DNA from: Eubacterium sp.
GTDB lineage: Bacteria > Bacillota > Clostridia > Oscillospirales > Acutalibacteraceae
Length of the DNA: 6,580 bases
Assembly: GCA_024696725.1 (NCBI GenBank)
Contig: JAILGO010000103.1
Coordinates: 1 to 6,580, forward strand
Reading direction: 5' to 3'
A model generated the notes under the pieces. The model made no database searches, was not told the origin of the DNA, and saw nothing but the letters and a program-made list of their open reading frames with translations. The position numbers were made by a program, and so were the translations under genes. Shown here in pieces: positions 5,873 through 6,580 of this stretch. Positions within the stretch are counted from its first letter, which is position 1. Every line of letters starts with the position of its first letter.

Positions 5873-6580
5873 AAGAAACAAAAGAAAGCTTGAAGCCACT
5901 CAGAGCTTCAACACGATAGACGCTAAAAAAATACTCTCAGCCGACTCCTCCTTCTCGGTAAAAGAGGCATATAACGCTATAAGAACAAATCTTCTCTTTA
6001 CTCAGAAGGGCGAAAAATGTCCTATCTTCGTAATAACAAGCCCGACCGCCAACAACGGTAAAACCATCAACTCGGTTAACCTCGCGGTAAGCTTTGCGCA
6101 GATGGGTAAGAAAACGCTTCTTATCGACGCGGATATGAGAAACCCCACTATCCACAGGCTTTTCTCAATCTCGGTTAAGAACGGACTTTCGGAAATACTC
6201 GCAGACCTCACCGATAATATTTCAACCTCTATAACCGATATAGAAAACCTTTACGTTCTTACCGCGGGTAAAATACCCCCGAATCCGACGGAGCTTCTCG
6301 CTTCCTCAAGAATGGATAAGCTTCTCGATTCGGTAAGAACTCACTACGACGTAATCTTTATAGATACGCCGCCCGTAAACATCGTAACGGACTGTACGGT
6401 ATTCGCCCAGAAGGTAACGGGTTACGTTCTTATCGTAAAGACCGACACTACCAAGATTCAGGACGTAAGGACCGCGCGTAACAATCTTACTCAGATAGGC
6501 GGAAACATTATAGGTATAATTCTTAACGATATCAACAGCGAAAAGAAGAAGTATTATTCCTACTACCGCAAGTATAACTA
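5865..6580 (+). CDS. BY-type tyrosine kinase of polysaccharide biosynthesis (3' end missing)
   Basis: This is the cytoplasmic ATPase/protein-tyrosine kinase that works with the preceding adaptor; 238 residues are visible. The ATG at 5865 lies inside the end of the adaptor gene, with AAAGGAGG about nine bases upstream, so the two are translationally coupled. Residues 28-48 (SSFSVKEAYNAIRTNLLF) carry the E-x-x-R-x-x-R-like oligomerisation region. Walker A is TSPTANNGKTINSVNLA (58-74), Walker A' is LLIDADMRNP (85-94), and Walker B is VIFIDTPP (163-170). Family members usually have SxxPGEGKS in Walker A; here the loop is TANNGKT, with Lys66 and Thr67 kept. The visible end KKKYYSYYRKYN (227-238) carries five tyrosines, the expected autophosphorylation cluster. 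The next codon begins TA and could be tyrosine or a stop, so the protein may end at or just beyond the window. Related proteins are CpsD, CapB and YwqD. Confidence 0.95.
   Translation, partial: MTKRNKRKLEATQSFNTIDAKKILSADSSFSVKEAYNAIRTNLLFTQKGEKCPIFVITSPTANNGKTINSVNLAVSFAQMGKKTLLIDADMRNPTIHRLFSISVKNGLSEILADLTDNISTSITDIENLYVLTAGKIPPNPTELLASSRMDKLLDSVRTHYDVIFIDTPPVNIVTDCTVFAQKVTGYVLIVKTDTTKIQDVRTARNNLTQIGGNIIGIILNDINSEKKKYYSYYRKYN

Overview
The window looks like chromosomal DNA from a low-to-moderate GC Gram-positive of the class Clostridia, perhaps a gut Oscillospiraceae/Ruminococcus-type bacterium. The signs are strong GGAGG-type ribosome binding sites, AT-rich intergenic regions with sigma-A type promoters, an RNase Y gene, and an exopolysaccharide tyrosine kinase split into a membrane adaptor plus a separate cytoplasmic kinase, which is the Firmicutes arrangement. 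The genus is a guess; no rRNA or other taxonomic marker is present.

Left arm, minus strand, 1-2531: an operon read right to left. It contains an OmpR/PhoB-family response regulator (1839-2531), a membrane sensor histidine kinase three bases downstream (327-1835), and then the N-terminus of a third protein (266 down past position 1). That protein carries six tandem PAEPVA-type hexapeptides; its identity lies outside the window.

Divergent intergenic region, 2532-2947: back-to-back promoters for the two-component operon and for rny. It also holds TTAACA-like hexamers spaced 11 bp apart on both strands (resembling PhoP/PhoB-type boxes), a near-perfect palindrome over the kinase-operon promoter, and a structured leader of about 165 nt before rny.

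Middle, plus strand, 2948-4895: rny (RNase Y, 520 aa from a TTG start), an intrinsic terminator, then a 96-aa Dabb-domain protein whose ribosome binding site almost touches the terminator U-tract, and a second terminator.

Right arm, plus strand, 4896-6580: a clear sigma-A promoter and a leader hairpin. Two overlapping genes follow, a Wzz/CapA-like polysaccharide chain-length or co-polymerase protein (5030-5872) and its BY-kinase partner (5865 to the window end, incomplete). This is the start of a capsule/exopolysaccharide operon that presumably continues beyond the window.

Most genes are ordinary housekeeping or surface-polysaccharide genes and I see no clear new multi-gene system. The least expected material is regulatory: the rny leader, the phased repeats flanking the two-component operon, the terminator abutting the Dabb gene, and the atypical Walker A loop of the BY-kinase.
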